Source: Betaproteobacteria bacterium
GTDB lineage: Bacteria; Pseudomonadota; Gammaproteobacteria; Burkholderiales; SHXO01
DNA: 64,000 nt
Direction of reading: 5' to 3'
NCBI GenBank assembly: GCA_025356655.1
Contig: JANXRW010000070.1
Location: 1-64,000 of the forward strand
The stretch's first letter is position 1; each line of letters starts with the position of its first letter. Below the pieces are notes generated by a model. It worked only from the letters and a program-made list of their open reading frames with translations. It did not search any database and was not told the origin of the DNA. Shown here piece after piece: positions 1 to 7,549 of this stretch. The translations under genes were made by a program, and so were the position numbers.

Positions 1-2
1 TG

Positions 3-113
3 GGCCGGAGCAACGATCCACCGCCCGGGCATCAGGTCATGTGGCACGGCTACACTTACCTCCAGGCGATGTGCCAGGGCTACGCCCTGCGGCATCCCCA
101 GGAGGATTCGTGA
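3..113 (+). CDS. IS4-family transposase, C-terminal fragment (gene starts before the window)
   Basis: Thirty-six residues are visible before the TGA at 111-113. The pattern Met-Trp-His-Gly-Tyr, then Leu-Gln-Ala, then a final Gly-Tyr-Ala-Leu resembles the Tn5 transposase tail (Trp-x-Gly-x-x-x-Leu, then Gly-Phe-Leu). In Tn5 this is the C-terminal dimerisation helix region. The catalytic DDE core is outside the window, so nothing can be said about activity. The stop codon sits just inside the terminal repeat, as expected for this IS group. Confidence 0.5.
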   Translation, partial: GRSNDPPPGHQVMWHGYTYLQAMCQGYALRHPQEDS

Positions 114-114
114 A

Positions 115-133
115 ACTTGTGGGGAAAGGGCAG
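115..133 (+). repeat. IS50-like terminal inverted repeat
   Basis: The 19 bases acttgtggggaaagggcag share ACTTGTG, a central AAG and the terminal CAG with the reverse of the Tn5 outside end. They begin just after the transposase stop codon and end exactly where Tn3-type tnpA homology stops. This position is the main support for an insertion boundary at 133/134. Confidence 0.55.
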
Positions 134-135
134 GG

Positions 136-2049
136 CTAGGCCAGCTTGGCGTAGGTCGTGCCGGGACAGGACTCCGCCGTCAGGCCCAGGTTGATCGCGT
201 CGGCCAGGATCGTGGTCAGAAGCAGGTTCTTGTCCTTGGTCAGATCGCCCGATTTCAGGTGCGCGAAGTGTCGGGTGAACCCCGTCCATTCGTCCACCTC
301 CAGCAGCAGTTCGGTGATCTTGACGTGCGGCAGGATCATCGCCGTCTGGTCGATCAGGGCTTGCGCGGTGTCGGGCACCGCCGCTTCGAGCGGCGTAATT
401 TTCAGGCCCAACTCCGTGATGATGGCGTCCGGCAGCGCGTTGGCCAACGCCATGCGGTTGACGGTGGCGAGCTGCGTTTCCAGCAGCGTCAGCCGTTCAT
501 GCAGGTACTGGTCGCAGTCGGTGGCTACGGCCAGCGGCAATTCGCTGGCCTGCTTGAGGCTGGCGAATTTGGCGGGCGGCACCAGGTAGTCCTCGAAGTC
601 CTTGAACTGGCGCGAGCCTTGCACCCAGATGTCACCGGAGCGCAGCGCGTTCTTCATCTCCGACAGCGCGCGCAGTTCGTAGTAACGCCGGTCGATACCG
701 GTGTCGGTCGTGATCAGCTTCTGCCAGCGCGGCTTGATGAAATCGGTCGGCGCATCGGCAGGCACCTTGCGGGCGTTGTCGCTGTTCATGCCGCGCAGTA
801 CCTCGATGGCGTCGAGCACGTCCTTGGCGGCGGGCGCGGCCCGCAGCTTGAGCACGGCAAGGAATTCCGGCGCATAGCGGCGCCGCGTGGCGTAGCTCTC
901 GCCGATGCGGTGCAGGAAATCGAAGTCTTCGGGCTGGGCGAGTTTCTGCGCCTCGGTGACGCTTTCGGCGAAGGCATCCCAGGACATGACGGCCTCGATG
1001 GCGACGAATGGGTCGCGGCCTGCTTGCTTGGCCTCGATCAGCGCCTGGCCGATGCGGCCGAACAGCCGCACTTTGGCGTTGATCGCCTTGCCGGATGCCT
1101 GGAATTGCTGCTGATGTTTGTTCTTGGCGGCGTTGAACAGCTTGCTCAGGACGCGGTCGTGCAGGTCGATGATTTCGTCGGTGATGGTGGCCATGCCCTC
1201 GATGGCGAGCGCGACCAGGGTCGCGTAGCGGCGCTGCGGCTCGAACTTGGCCAGGTCAGCGGGCGTCATCTGGCCGCCCTCGCGGGGGATTTTTAGCAGC
1301 CGGTTCTGGTGAACCAGCCGCTCAATGCCGGAAGGCAGGTCGAGTGCCTGCCACACTTTGAGGCGTTCGATGTGTTCGAGCATGTGCCGCGAGTTCGGCT
1401 TGACCGGCGACTGGCGCAGCCAGGCCAGCCAGGTCGTCTTGCCGTTGTCCCGGCGCTTGATCAGATCGTCGAGGCGACGGCGATGCGCGTCCGACAACGG
1501 TTCGGCCAAAGCGTCGTAGATGCGCCGGTTGGCGCGAGTGATCGCCTCGGCGCTCGCCCGCTCGACGGCATTGATGGCGGGCAGAATGATCGACTGCCGC
1601 CGCAGGTGCTCGATCAAGGCGCTTGCCAGCACAATGCCCTTGTCGGTTTGCATGGCCAGCTCGGTCAGCGTGTGGACGGCCTACCGGTAGTGGCTCATGG
1701 TGAACGGCTGGAAGCCGAACACCTTTTGCAGTTCGACCAGGTGCTCGCGCCGGGTCTGTTCCCGCTGTCCGTACTCGCCCCAGCTTTCAATGCTGACCTT
1801 GAGCTGGTCAGCGACCAGTTTCAGCAAGGGCGGAAACGGTGGCTCATCAACACCCAGGATGACGCCGGGAAAGCGCAGGTAGCAGAGCTGCACCGCAAAG
1901 CCCAGGCGGTTGGCCGGGCCGCGCCGCTGCCGGATGATGGACAGGTCGGTGTCGCTGAACGTGTAGTGACGGATCAAGTCGTCCTTGGTGTCCGGCAACG
2001 CCAGCAGGCTTTCCCGCTCGGCGGCGGACAGTATGGAACGACCAGGCAT
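136..2049 (-). pseudogene. tnpA: Tn3-family transposase TnpA, nonsense mutated and truncated
   Basis: The N-terminus from 2049 and the following DUF4158-like region match Tn21/Tn1721-type transposases. An in-frame TAG at 1681-1683 splits the reading frame after codon 122; it follows His-Tyr-Arg, where a sense codon is expected. The frame continues unbroken from 1680 down to a second TAG at 136-138. The family motif there is Lys-Leu-Ala-Trp, so that TAG replaces the Trp codon. About 637 of the usual roughly 990 codons remain. The DDE catalytic domain is missing, removed by the IS at the left edge. tnpA starts two bases after the tnpR stop. Confidence 0.9.
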
Positions 2050-2051
2050 AT

Positions 2052-2613
2052 CTATTGATCCAACCGCAAGTACTGATACAGGGTCTCCCGGCTGATACCG
2101 AATTCACGAGCCAGCTTCGCTTTCTGCTCGCCAGCATCGGCCCGCTGACGCAACTCGGCCACGCGCGCGGATGACAACGATTTCTTCCGCCCACGGTAGG
2201 CTCCGCGTTGTTTGGCCAAGGCAATGCCTTCGCGTTGCCGCTCGCGGATCAGGGCGCGCTCGAACTCGGCAAAAGCGCCCATCACCGACAACATCAGGTT
2301 CGCCATCGGCGAATCTTCGCCGGTGAAGGTCAGGCATTCCTTGACAAACTCGAGACGCACTCCACGCTTGGTGAGTTTTTGCACCAGGCGGCGCAAGTCG
2401 TCGAGGTTGCGCCCAAGGCGATCCATTGCTGTGCACGACCACGGCGTCTCCCTCGCGCACGAAGGTGAGTAGCGCATCCAGTTCTGGCCGCTGCGTGTCC
2501 TTGCCCGATGCCTTGTCGGTGAACACGTTGTCCACCTGGGCTTGCTCAAGCTGGCGATCCGGGTTCTGGTCGAAGCTGCTGACCCGCACGTACCCAATGC
2601 GTTGGCCTTTCAA
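2052..2613 (-). pseudogene. tnpR: Tn3-family resolvase TnpR (serine recombinase), frameshifted
   Basis: The frame from 2613 encodes the N-terminal catalytic part of a serine resolvase, including Tyr-Val-Arg-Val-Ser-Ser with the nucleophilic serine. After Val-Val-Val-His-Ser the frame is lost near 2425-2428, where one extra base (agcAatgg on the coding strand) precedes Met-Asp-Arg-Leu. The second frame then runs to the stop at 2052 and contains the long helix and the C-terminal helix-turn-helix (Ile-Ser-Arg-Glu-Thr-Leu-Tyr-Gln-Tyr). Joined, the product would have the normal resolvase length of about 186 residues. The single-base insertion should abolish cointegrate resolution. Confidence 0.88.
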
Positions 2614-2719
2614 GGGCGTCTCCTGTACAAATATGTCAGGAAAGAATCTATGAGCCTTTGCTTAATGTGTCAATAAAGTGTTACCCCTCCTCTAACCCGA
2701 CGTAATTCGCTGCCAATGC
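2614..2719. other. putative res site / tnpR promoter region
   Basis: In Tn21-type elements res lies directly upstream of tnpR. This A+T-richer stretch occupies that position and contains TGTCA-type half sites (tgtcagg near 2635, tgtcaa near 2670) and a segment around 2682-2702 loosely like Tn21 subsite I. The assignment rests mainly on location; subsites were not delimited. Confidence 0.35.
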
Positions 2720-2749
2720 TTGACGCCAAGTTAGGGTATCGCTTATGCT
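2720..2749 (+). promoter_or_regulatory. candidate sigma-70 promoter of the copper cargo
   Basis: A -35-like TTGACG (2720-2725) and a -10-like TATGCT (2744-2749) are separated by 18 bases, ending about 30 bases before the first cargo gene. No CueR-type or CopR-box dyad was recognised, and no regulator gene is present in the cargo. Confidence 0.45.
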
Positions 2750-2778
2750 GATGCTGTGCTTTCATGCTTGAGGTAACT

Positions 2779-3162
2779 TTGATCCGGTTCACTTGGCGCT
2801 TTCTGCTGATGTGCTTCCTGCTCGTTGCGCTGTCCTTTCAGGGCATTGCGCAAGCGAGCATGATCACGTGCGAGCAGGGGCATCCGGGTCACGGGTTCCT
2901 CATCGAATCAGCCCATGAGGGCGCTCATGCGTCGGCAGACCATGCCGACCACCAGCATCACGCGAAGGCAGAGAAGGCCAAGACCTTCAAAGACAAGTGC
3001 AATCGCTGCGCGCCCTGCTGTCTGGGCACGGCCATACCCACGGAGTCGGCCCTCGTGATCGCCGCTCCTGTCTCCGCGCAAGACTTCCCTGCGCTGACCG
3101 CGGTGAATCACTCCACTGATCGCGGTCGCCTCGCCCGACCTCCCCGAGCTTTCCTCGCCTGA
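2779..3162 (+). CDS. small exported Cys/His-rich metal-binding protein
   Basis: The product (about 127 residues) opens with a signal peptide (Arg-Phe-Thr-Trp-Arg, a hydrophobic core, then Ala-Gln-Ala). A His-rich stretch follows (His-Ala-Asp-His-Gln-His-His), then a cysteine cluster Cys-Asn-Arg-Cys-Ala-Pro-Cys-Cys. This composition resembles CzcI/DUF2946-like proteins found at the head of metal-resistance operons and suggests a periplasmic copper-binding or modulatory role. I chose the TTG at 2779 because GAGGT lies at 2770-2774; an ATG at 2764 would add five residues but has no ribosome site. It is the first gene of the copper cargo. The specific function is inferred. Confidence 0.6.
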   Translation: MIRFTWRFLLMCFLLVALSFQGIAQASMITCEQGHPGHGFLIESAHEGAHASADHADHQHHAKAEKAKTFKDKCNRCAPCCLGTAIPTESALVIAAPVSAQDFPALTAVNHSTDRGRLARPPRAFLA

Positions 3163-3169
3163 CGACCGC

Positions 3170-3195
3170 CAGTCAGGCGCTTTGTGCGCTGACTG
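3170..3195 (+). other. stem-loop between first and second cargo genes
   Basis: The arms cagtcaggcgc and gcgctgactg pair around a TTTGT loop, just after the first cargo gene stop. No U-run follows, so this may be a processing or attenuation hairpin rather than an intrinsic terminator. Confidence 0.4.
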
Positions 3196-3268
3196 TCGCG
3201 TGTCGCTGCCATGCCGTTCCCGGTCGCTTTTGCGAGCGGGTGACTTCACATGACCACGCGAGGAATTC

Positions 3269-3622
3269 ATGCAAATTTTCGTCCCCCATGGCTGGGCACG
3301 AAGCGTCCTGCCAGTCGGGCTGATGCTGGCTCTGACGGTCGCACACGCACAGCCGCAAGCCAACACCCCAAAACCCCTTCGGTTTGATCCAGCCAGCGCC
3401 GAGGCTCCTGCAGAGCCTCTTGTTTACCGTTCTTCCTTCACCGGCTACCGGGCGTTGCGCGATGATCCGGTGAAGGCTTGGAAAGACAGCAATGACCTGA
3501 CCGCCAAGATTGGCGGCTGGCGGGTGTACGCCAAGGAAGCCAGGCAACCCGATACGCCGAATGCGGTACCCACTTCAGCACCGGCAAAAGCCCATGCAGG
3601 ACACCACGGAGGCCAACAATGA
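3269..3622 (+). CDS. small periplasmic protein of copper cluster, unknown function
   Basis: A 117-residue protein with a signal peptide ending Ala-His-Ala-Gln. A short conserved-looking core follows (Tyr-Arg-Ser-Ser-Phe-Thr-Gly-Tyr-Arg, Trp-Lys-Asp-Ser-Asn-Asp, Gly-Gly-Trp-Arg-Val-Tyr-Ala), then a His-rich tail (His-Ala-Gly-His-His-Gly-Gly). Similar short proteins sit before TolC-like genes in copper/silver clusters of other proteobacteria, but I know no assigned activity. The start has a good ribosome site (GAGGAATTC then ATG). Its stop overlaps the next start by four bases (ATGA at 3619-3622), implying translational coupling to the efflux lipoprotein. Confidence 0.75.
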   Translation: MQIFVPHGWARSVLPVGLMLALTVAHAQPQANTPKPLRFDPASAEAPAEPLVYRSSFTGYRALRDDPVKAWKDSNDLTAKIGGWRVYAKEARQPDTPNAVPTSAPAKAHAGHHGGQQ

Positions 3623-5049
3623 CCGCCGTCAACCCCACGCCAAGGCGTGCAACGAGCGTTGCCGTTTCCGGTCTGGTCGTACTGTTGTTAACAGGCTGTG
3701 CCTCTTTTAGCCAGGACGGCGGCTTCAACAGCGTCGCCAACACCGCCCGCGAGCGGCTGGGCAAGGATGTGGCCTGGGCTAAATCTGAATCCGATCAAGA
3801 CACCATTGCCAAGCGTGTCGCTGAACTGCTGGCCAAGCCCTTGACCGTCGATGATGCCGTGCAATTGGCGTTGTTGAACAACCGGGGATTGCAAGCGTCC
3901 TTCGCCGAGCTGGCCATCAGCGAAGCTGATCTGGTGCAAGCTGGACGTTTGCCCAATCCCAGTTTTGCAATGCTCCGGGCCAGTCAGCCCGGCGCTGCCG
4001 GTCGGGAATACAAGATTGAGCAGGCCATCACCTTCAACCTGTTCTCACTGGTGACAATGCCGCAGGCCAGTGCCATCGAGCAACGCCGGTTTGAGCAAAC
4101 TCAACGCATGGTCAGCTTGGAAATGCTGCGCCTGGCCTCAGAGACTCGCAAGGCGTATTACAACGCCGTGGCCGCCGATGAGTCTGTGCGGTATGCCAAA
4201 CAGGTGCGCCAGGCCGCCGAAGCCAGTGCCGAACTGGCCCGCCGTATGGCGCAGGTCGGCAACTTCAACAAGTTGCAGCAGGCTCGTGAGCAAGGCTTCT
4301 ATGCCGATGCCGCGCTGGGCCTGGCACGCGCTGAACAAGTCTCAGTATCCAGTCGCGAAAAGCTGACCCGCTTACTGGGCTTGTGGGGGCAGCAAACGCA
4401 ATACACCTTGCCCGAACGTCTGCCTGACTTGCCGCAGGCTCCCAATGAGCTACCCAATGTTGAGCAAATGGCGATGGCGCAGCGGCTGGACGTGCAGGCT
4501 GCGCGCTTGCAGTCCGAAGCCTTGGCCAAGAACCTGGGCCTGACCAAGACCACGCGCTTCATCAACGTCCTGGAATTTGGTCCGGCTCGCGTGCTCGAAG
4601 GCACGGCTGATGCGGGCTACAAGAAGGGCTATGAAGTGTCTTTCGAGCTGCCGCTGTTCGATTGGGGCACGGCCAAGGTCGCGAAGGCTGAGGCGCTTTA
4701 CATGCAATCGGTCAACGTTGCCGCGCAAACCGCCATCGAGGCCCGTTCTGAGGTGCGCGAAGCCTATCAAGGCTATCGCTCCAGCTACGACATTGCCCGT
4801 CACTACCGCGATGGGATCCTGCCGATCAAGAAGCGCATCAGCGAAGAAAACCAGCTTCGCTACAACGGCATGCTGATTGGGGTGTTCGACCTGCTGGCCG
4901 ACGCCCGCACGCAAATCACCAGCGTGAACAGCTATATCGAGGCGCTACGGGACTTTTGGACGGCGCAGGCCGATCTGGAAATGGCCCTGATTGGCAAGCC
5001 GAGACTGACCCAACCCAAGGGCGGCATGGCCGCAGGCAATGCCGACTAA
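3619..5049 (+). CDS. TolC-family outer-membrane efflux lipoprotein
   Basis: A 476-residue outer-membrane factor. The N-terminus has a signal sequence ending in a lipobox (Leu-Leu-Thr-Gly-Cys), so the mature protein is probably lipid-anchored. The body is rich in long amphipathic helices with the two repeats typical of TolC/CusC/NodT channel proteins. It would form the outer-membrane exit duct of a tripartite copper exporter, but no RND pump or adaptor gene lies in the visible cargo, so it must use a partner encoded elsewhere or act differently. It is translationally coupled to the preceding gene and 12 bases from the oxidase gene. Confidence 0.88.
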   Translation: MTAVNPTPRRATSVAVSGLVVLLLTGCASFSQDGGFNSVANTARERLGKDVAWAKSESDQDTIAKRVAELLAKPLTVDDAVQLALLNNRGLQASFAELAISEADLVQAGRLPNPSFAMLRASQPGAAGREYKIEQAITFNLFSLVTMPQASAIEQRRFEQTQRMVSLEMLRLASETRKAYYNAVAADESVRYAKQVRQAAEASAELARRMAQVGNFNKLQQAREQGFYADAALGLARAEQVSVSSREKLTRLLGLWGQQTQYTLPERLPDLPQAPNELPNVEQMAMAQRLDVQAARLQSEALAKNLGLTKTTRFINVLEFGPARVLEGTADAGYKKGYEVSFELPLFDWGTAKVAKAEALYMQSVNVAAQTAIEARSEVREAYQGYRSSYDIARHYRDGILPIKKRISEENQLRYNGMLIGVFDLLADARTQITSVNSYIEALRDFWTAQADLEMALIGKPRLTQPKGGMAAGNAD

Positions 5050-5061
5050 AGGAGACCAACA

Positions 5062-6474
5062 ATGAATTCAAGAAGAAATTTTCTGCGTAGCGTGGGCACT
5101 GTGACCGCTGCTGTAGCAGCGGCTACGGTCAGCAAGGTAGCGATGGCGGCATTGCCTGAGCCGGTCAGCCAAGGCTCGCCAGACACCATGCCGCCCCTGG
5201 TGCCCAACACCGGACGCCCTTACAACCCAGTTGTGACGCTCAACGGCTGGACATTGCCCTGGCGCATGAACAACGGGGTCAAGGAATTCCACCTGGTGGC
5301 TGAACCTGTGGTGCGCGAAATGGCTCCCGGCTTCAAGGCGCACCTGTGGGGCTATAACGGCCAGAGTCCGGGGCCGACGATTGAGGTGGTCGAAGGCGAC
5401 CGCGTGCGCATCTTCGTCACCAACCGGCTGCCTGAGCACACCAGCGTGCATTGGCATGGTCAGCGCCTGCCCAATGGCATGGACGGCGTGAGTGGCCTCA
5501 CGCAAAAGTCCATTCAGCCCGGCAAGACCTACGTCTACGAGTTTGTTGCGCGGCGGCCTGGCACCTTCATGTACCACCCGCATGCCGACGAAATGACGCA
5601 GATGGCGATGGGCATGATGGGCTTTTGGGTCACGCACCCCAAGGCCAAGCATCCGCTGATCGAAGAGGTGAATCGGGACTTCTGCTTCCTGCTTAATGCC
5701 TACGACATTGATCCAGGCAGCTACACGCCCAAGATCATGACGATGCTGGACTTCAACCTGTGGAGTTGGAACAGCCGTATCTTCCCCGGTATCGACACGT
5801 TGAACGTGCGGCAGCATGACAAGGTACGCATTCGCATCGGCAACTTGACGATGACGAACCACCCGATCCACTTGCATGGCCATGAGTTCACCGTGACCGG
5901 CACAGATGGCGGCCCGACGCCCAAGAGTAGCCGCTGGCCAGAAGTCACTACCGACGTGGCCGTGGGGCAGATGCGGCAAGTGGAGTTCATCGCCGATGAA
6001 GAAGGCGATTGGGCAATTCATTGCCACAAGAGCCACCACACCATGAACGCGATGGGCCACGAGGTACCCACCATGATCGGCGTCGATCATCGAGGCGTGG
6101 CCAAGCAGATCACGAACCTGCTACCCGACTACATGGTGATGGGCGAACGTGGCATGGCTGACATGGGCGAGATGGAAATGCCCATTCCCGACAACACGGC
6201 TCCCATGATGACCGGCCAAGGCCCGTTCGGCGGGGTCGAGATGGGCGGCATGTTCAGTATCTTGAAGGTGCGCAAGAACCAGAAACCGGGCGACTACAAA
6301 GACCCCGACTGGTTCAAACACCCGCCCGGCACGGTGGCCTTTGAATACACCGGACCACTCTCTGAACCTGCTCGCTTCCAGTCGGAGGGCGGGCAGGCCA
6401 TGCCGCGTGCCCAACGCAACGCGCCACCTGTCGAGGTGCAGGTGCGCAAGCCGGTCGGGCATTCCGATCACTGA
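5062..6474 (+). CDS. Tat-exported multicopper oxidase (copper resistance)
   Basis: A 470-residue periplasmic oxidase that likely oxidises Cu(I) to the less toxic Cu(II). It begins with a twin-arginine signal (Arg-Arg-Asn-Phe-Leu-Arg-Ser-Val). All four copper-ligand motifs are visible: His-Trp-His-Gly (about residue 131), Tyr-His-Pro-His-Ala-Asp (about 172), His-Pro-Ile-His-Leu-His-Gly-His (about 269) and His-Cys-His-Lys-Ser-His-His (about 323). A methionine-rich segment (residues about 350-400: Met-Ala-Asp-Met-Gly-Glu-Met-Glu-Met) is typical of copper-handling oxidases. The type 1 site is followed by Met, as expected for an axial ligand. It sits between the efflux lipoprotein and the cupredoxin. 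Confidence 0.92.
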   Translation: MNSRRNFLRSVGTVTAAVAAATVSKVAMAALPEPVSQGSPDTMPPLVPNTGRPYNPVVTLNGWTLPWRMNNGVKEFHLVAEPVVREMAPGFKAHLWGYNGQSPGPTIEVVEGDRVRIFVTNRLPEHTSVHWHGQRLPNGMDGVSGLTQKSIQPGKTYVYEFVARRPGTFMYHPHADEMTQMAMGMMGFWVTHPKAKHPLIEEVNRDFCFLLNAYDIDPGSYTPKIMTMLDFNLWSWNSRIFPGIDTLNVRQHDKVRIRIGNLTMTNHPIHLHGHEFTVTGTDGGPTPKSSRWPEVTTDVAVGQMRQVEFIADEEGDWAIHCHKSHHTMNAMGHEVPTMIGVDHRGVAKQITNLLPDYMVMGERGMADMGEMEMPIPDNTAPMMTGQGPFGGVEMGGMFSILKVRKNQKPGDYKDPDWFKHPPGTVAFEYTGPLSEPARFQSEGGQAMPRAQRNAPPVEVQVRKPVGHSDH

Positions 6475-6517
6475 GACAACTCACTCACCCATTTAACTCC
6501 CAACGAAAGGACAAACC

Positions 6518-7060
6518 ATGAAATCCAACACCCTCCGCACCCTCCGCACCCTCACACACTGCACCATGCTGGCCGCCAGCGGCGGGGCGAGCGCCCATGA
6601 CGAACACGAAGGCCACGGCCATGACACCCAGGCCATCGGCACCGCTGGCGATGCCGCCAAGGTGACGCGCACCGTCAACATCGACATGAGCGACGCCATG
6701 CGCTTCACTCCGGCGAATATCCAGGCCAAACAGGGCGAGACGATCCGCTTTGTGGTCAAGAACTCCGGCAAGGTCAAGCACGAATTCGTGCTGGGCACGG
6801 CTGCGGCGCTCAAAGAGCACTATGAAGTGATGAAGAAATTCCCCGAGATGGAACATTCCGACCCGAACATGGTGACGGTCGCGCCTGGCCAGACCGGCGA
6901 GGTGATTTGGCAGTTCAGCAAGGCAGGGAAGATCGACTTCGCCTGTTTGCAGCCCGGTCACTACGACGCCGGAATGAAGGGCGCGGTGATGGTCATGGGT
7001 AAGAAGATGAGCGGCTCTGACGCCAAGAAGATGGACGGCCACGCTGACCATCAGCACTGA
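6518..7060 (+). CDS. exported cupredoxin-family copper protein
   Basis: A 180-residue blue-copper-like protein. The N-terminal signal is followed by a His-rich linker (His-Asp-Glu-His-Glu-Gly-His-Gly-His). The cupredoxin fold is indicated by Lys-His-Glu-Phe-Val-Leu (first ligand His) and by Phe-Ala-Cys-Leu-Gln-Pro-Gly-His-Tyr-Asp-Ala-Gly-Met, which supplies Cys, His and Met of a type 1 site. It ends in another His-rich tail. A role as periplasmic copper carrier or electron partner of the adjacent oxidase is inferred from context. Codons 5-10 carry a 9-bp tandem repeat (6530-6547) inside the signal peptide, giving Thr-Leu-Arg twice. Confidence 0.88.
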   Translation: MKSNTLRTLRTLTHCTMLAASGGASAHDEHEGHGHDTQAIGTAGDAAKVTRTVNIDMSDAMRFTPANIQAKQGETIRFVVKNSGKVKHEFVLGTAAALKEHYEVMKKFPEMEHSDPNMVTVAPGQTGEVIWQFSKAGKIDFACLQPGHYDAGMKGAVMVMGKKMSGSDAKKMDGHADHQH

Positions 7061-7138
7061 ACTATCAACCCCATTGCATCAATCGGGTGGCTCGCCAATT
7101 GCGGATGGGCTGCCCAAATTCAACCGAAAGAGAACGCT

Positions 7139-7489
7139 ATGAAAACCATTCCCGTTATCGCACTGGCCATCAGTCTTTTGACCGCTGTCGGGCTGCCTTT
7201 AAGTGCCGCCGCGCAGTCAACCGCTACCGATGCTCAAGCTGCCGCGCAGCCTGCTAGCAATCCAGCCGACATGGCCGACGGCGAAGTCAAGAAGATCGAC
7301 AAAGACGCAGGGAAAATCACCCTCAAGCACGGCGACATCAAGAACCTCGACATGCCCGGCATGACGATGGTGTTCACGGTCAAGGACAAGTCCTTGCTGA
7401 ATAAGGTGCAGCCTGGTGACAAGGTAAAGTTTCGGGCCATCAGCGACAACGGCAAGCTGATGGTGACGGACGTGCAACCCGTCAAGTGA
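7139..7489 (+). CDS. CusF-like periplasmic copper chaperone
   Basis: A 116-residue exported protein with an OB-fold CusF_Ec-type domain. After the signal peptide and an Ala-rich linker it reads Gly-Glu-Val-Lys-Lys-Ile-Asp and then the metal site His-Gly-Asp-Ile-Lys-Asn-Leu-Asp-Met-Pro-Gly-Met-Thr-Met. E. coli CusF uses His, Trp, Met and Met; here the two Met are kept but the capping Trp position is Met. This variant is common in heavy-metal clusters but should alter Cu(I) binding. It is the last cargo gene, 22 bases before the transposon terminal repeat. It would normally hand copper to a CusB adaptor, which is absent here. Confidence 0.88.
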   Translation: MKTIPVIALAISLLTAVGLPLSAAAQSTATDAQAAAQPASNPADMADGEVKKIDKDAGKITLKHGDIKNLDMPGMTMVFTVKDKSLLNKVQPGDKVKFRAISDNGKLMVTDVQPVK

Positions 7490-7511
7490 CCGCGTGGGCG
7501 CGGTGCCGCGC

Positions 7512-7549
7512 CTTAGCGTGCTTTATTTTCCGTTTTCTGAAGCGACCCC
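7512..7549. repeat. 38-bp Tn3-family terminal inverted repeat
   Basis: Read on the minus strand the repeat starts GGGGTCGCTTCAGAAAACGG and ends AAGCACGCTAAG, the classic 38-bp Tn21/Tn1721-subgroup end. It lies outside the cargo and inside the pgi reading frame. The adjacent 5 bases (7550-7554, aggta) would be one copy of the target duplication; the partner copy is not in the window. Confidence 0.93.

Larger units (their letters stand above)
1..133 (+). mobile_element. right end of an IS4-family (IS50/Tn5-like) insertion sequence
   Basis: The first 133 bases look like the end of an insertion sequence that entered the Tn3-type tnpA next to it. They hold the C-terminus of a transposase and then a 19-base end that resembles the Tn5/IS50 outside end read outward. 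The next nine bases (134-142, ggctaggcc) would be one copy of a 9-bp target duplication, the size typical of IS50 relatives. The other copy and the rest of the element lie before the window, so the duplication cannot be confirmed here. Confidence 0.6.
134..7549. mobile_element. degenerate Tn3-family transposon with copper-resistance cargo (one end only)
   Basis: The element comprises co-directional tnpR and tnpA remnants, a putative res region, six copper genes on the opposite strand, and a 38-bp terminal inverted repeat at 7512-7549 of the Tn21/Tn1721 type (starting GGGGTCGCTTCAG and ending CACGCTAAG). The tnpA-side terminus is lost behind the IS at the left edge. Both tnpA and tnpR are broken, so the copy should be immobile unless helped in trans. 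It is inserted in the last codons of pgi. Cargo codon use looks less G+C-rich by eye than the chromosomal genes after 7550, consistent with acquisition. Confidence 0.85.

Noticed and set aside
259..1296. Long plus-strand open frame of about 345 codons
   Set aside because: It is the antisense shadow of the tnpA frame; no ribosome site or family motif.
136..2049. Amber codon readthrough or recoding in tnpA
   Set aside because: Two TAG codons in frame could hint at recoding, but the gene is also truncated by an IS and its neighbour tnpR is frameshifted. Simple decay explains all three.
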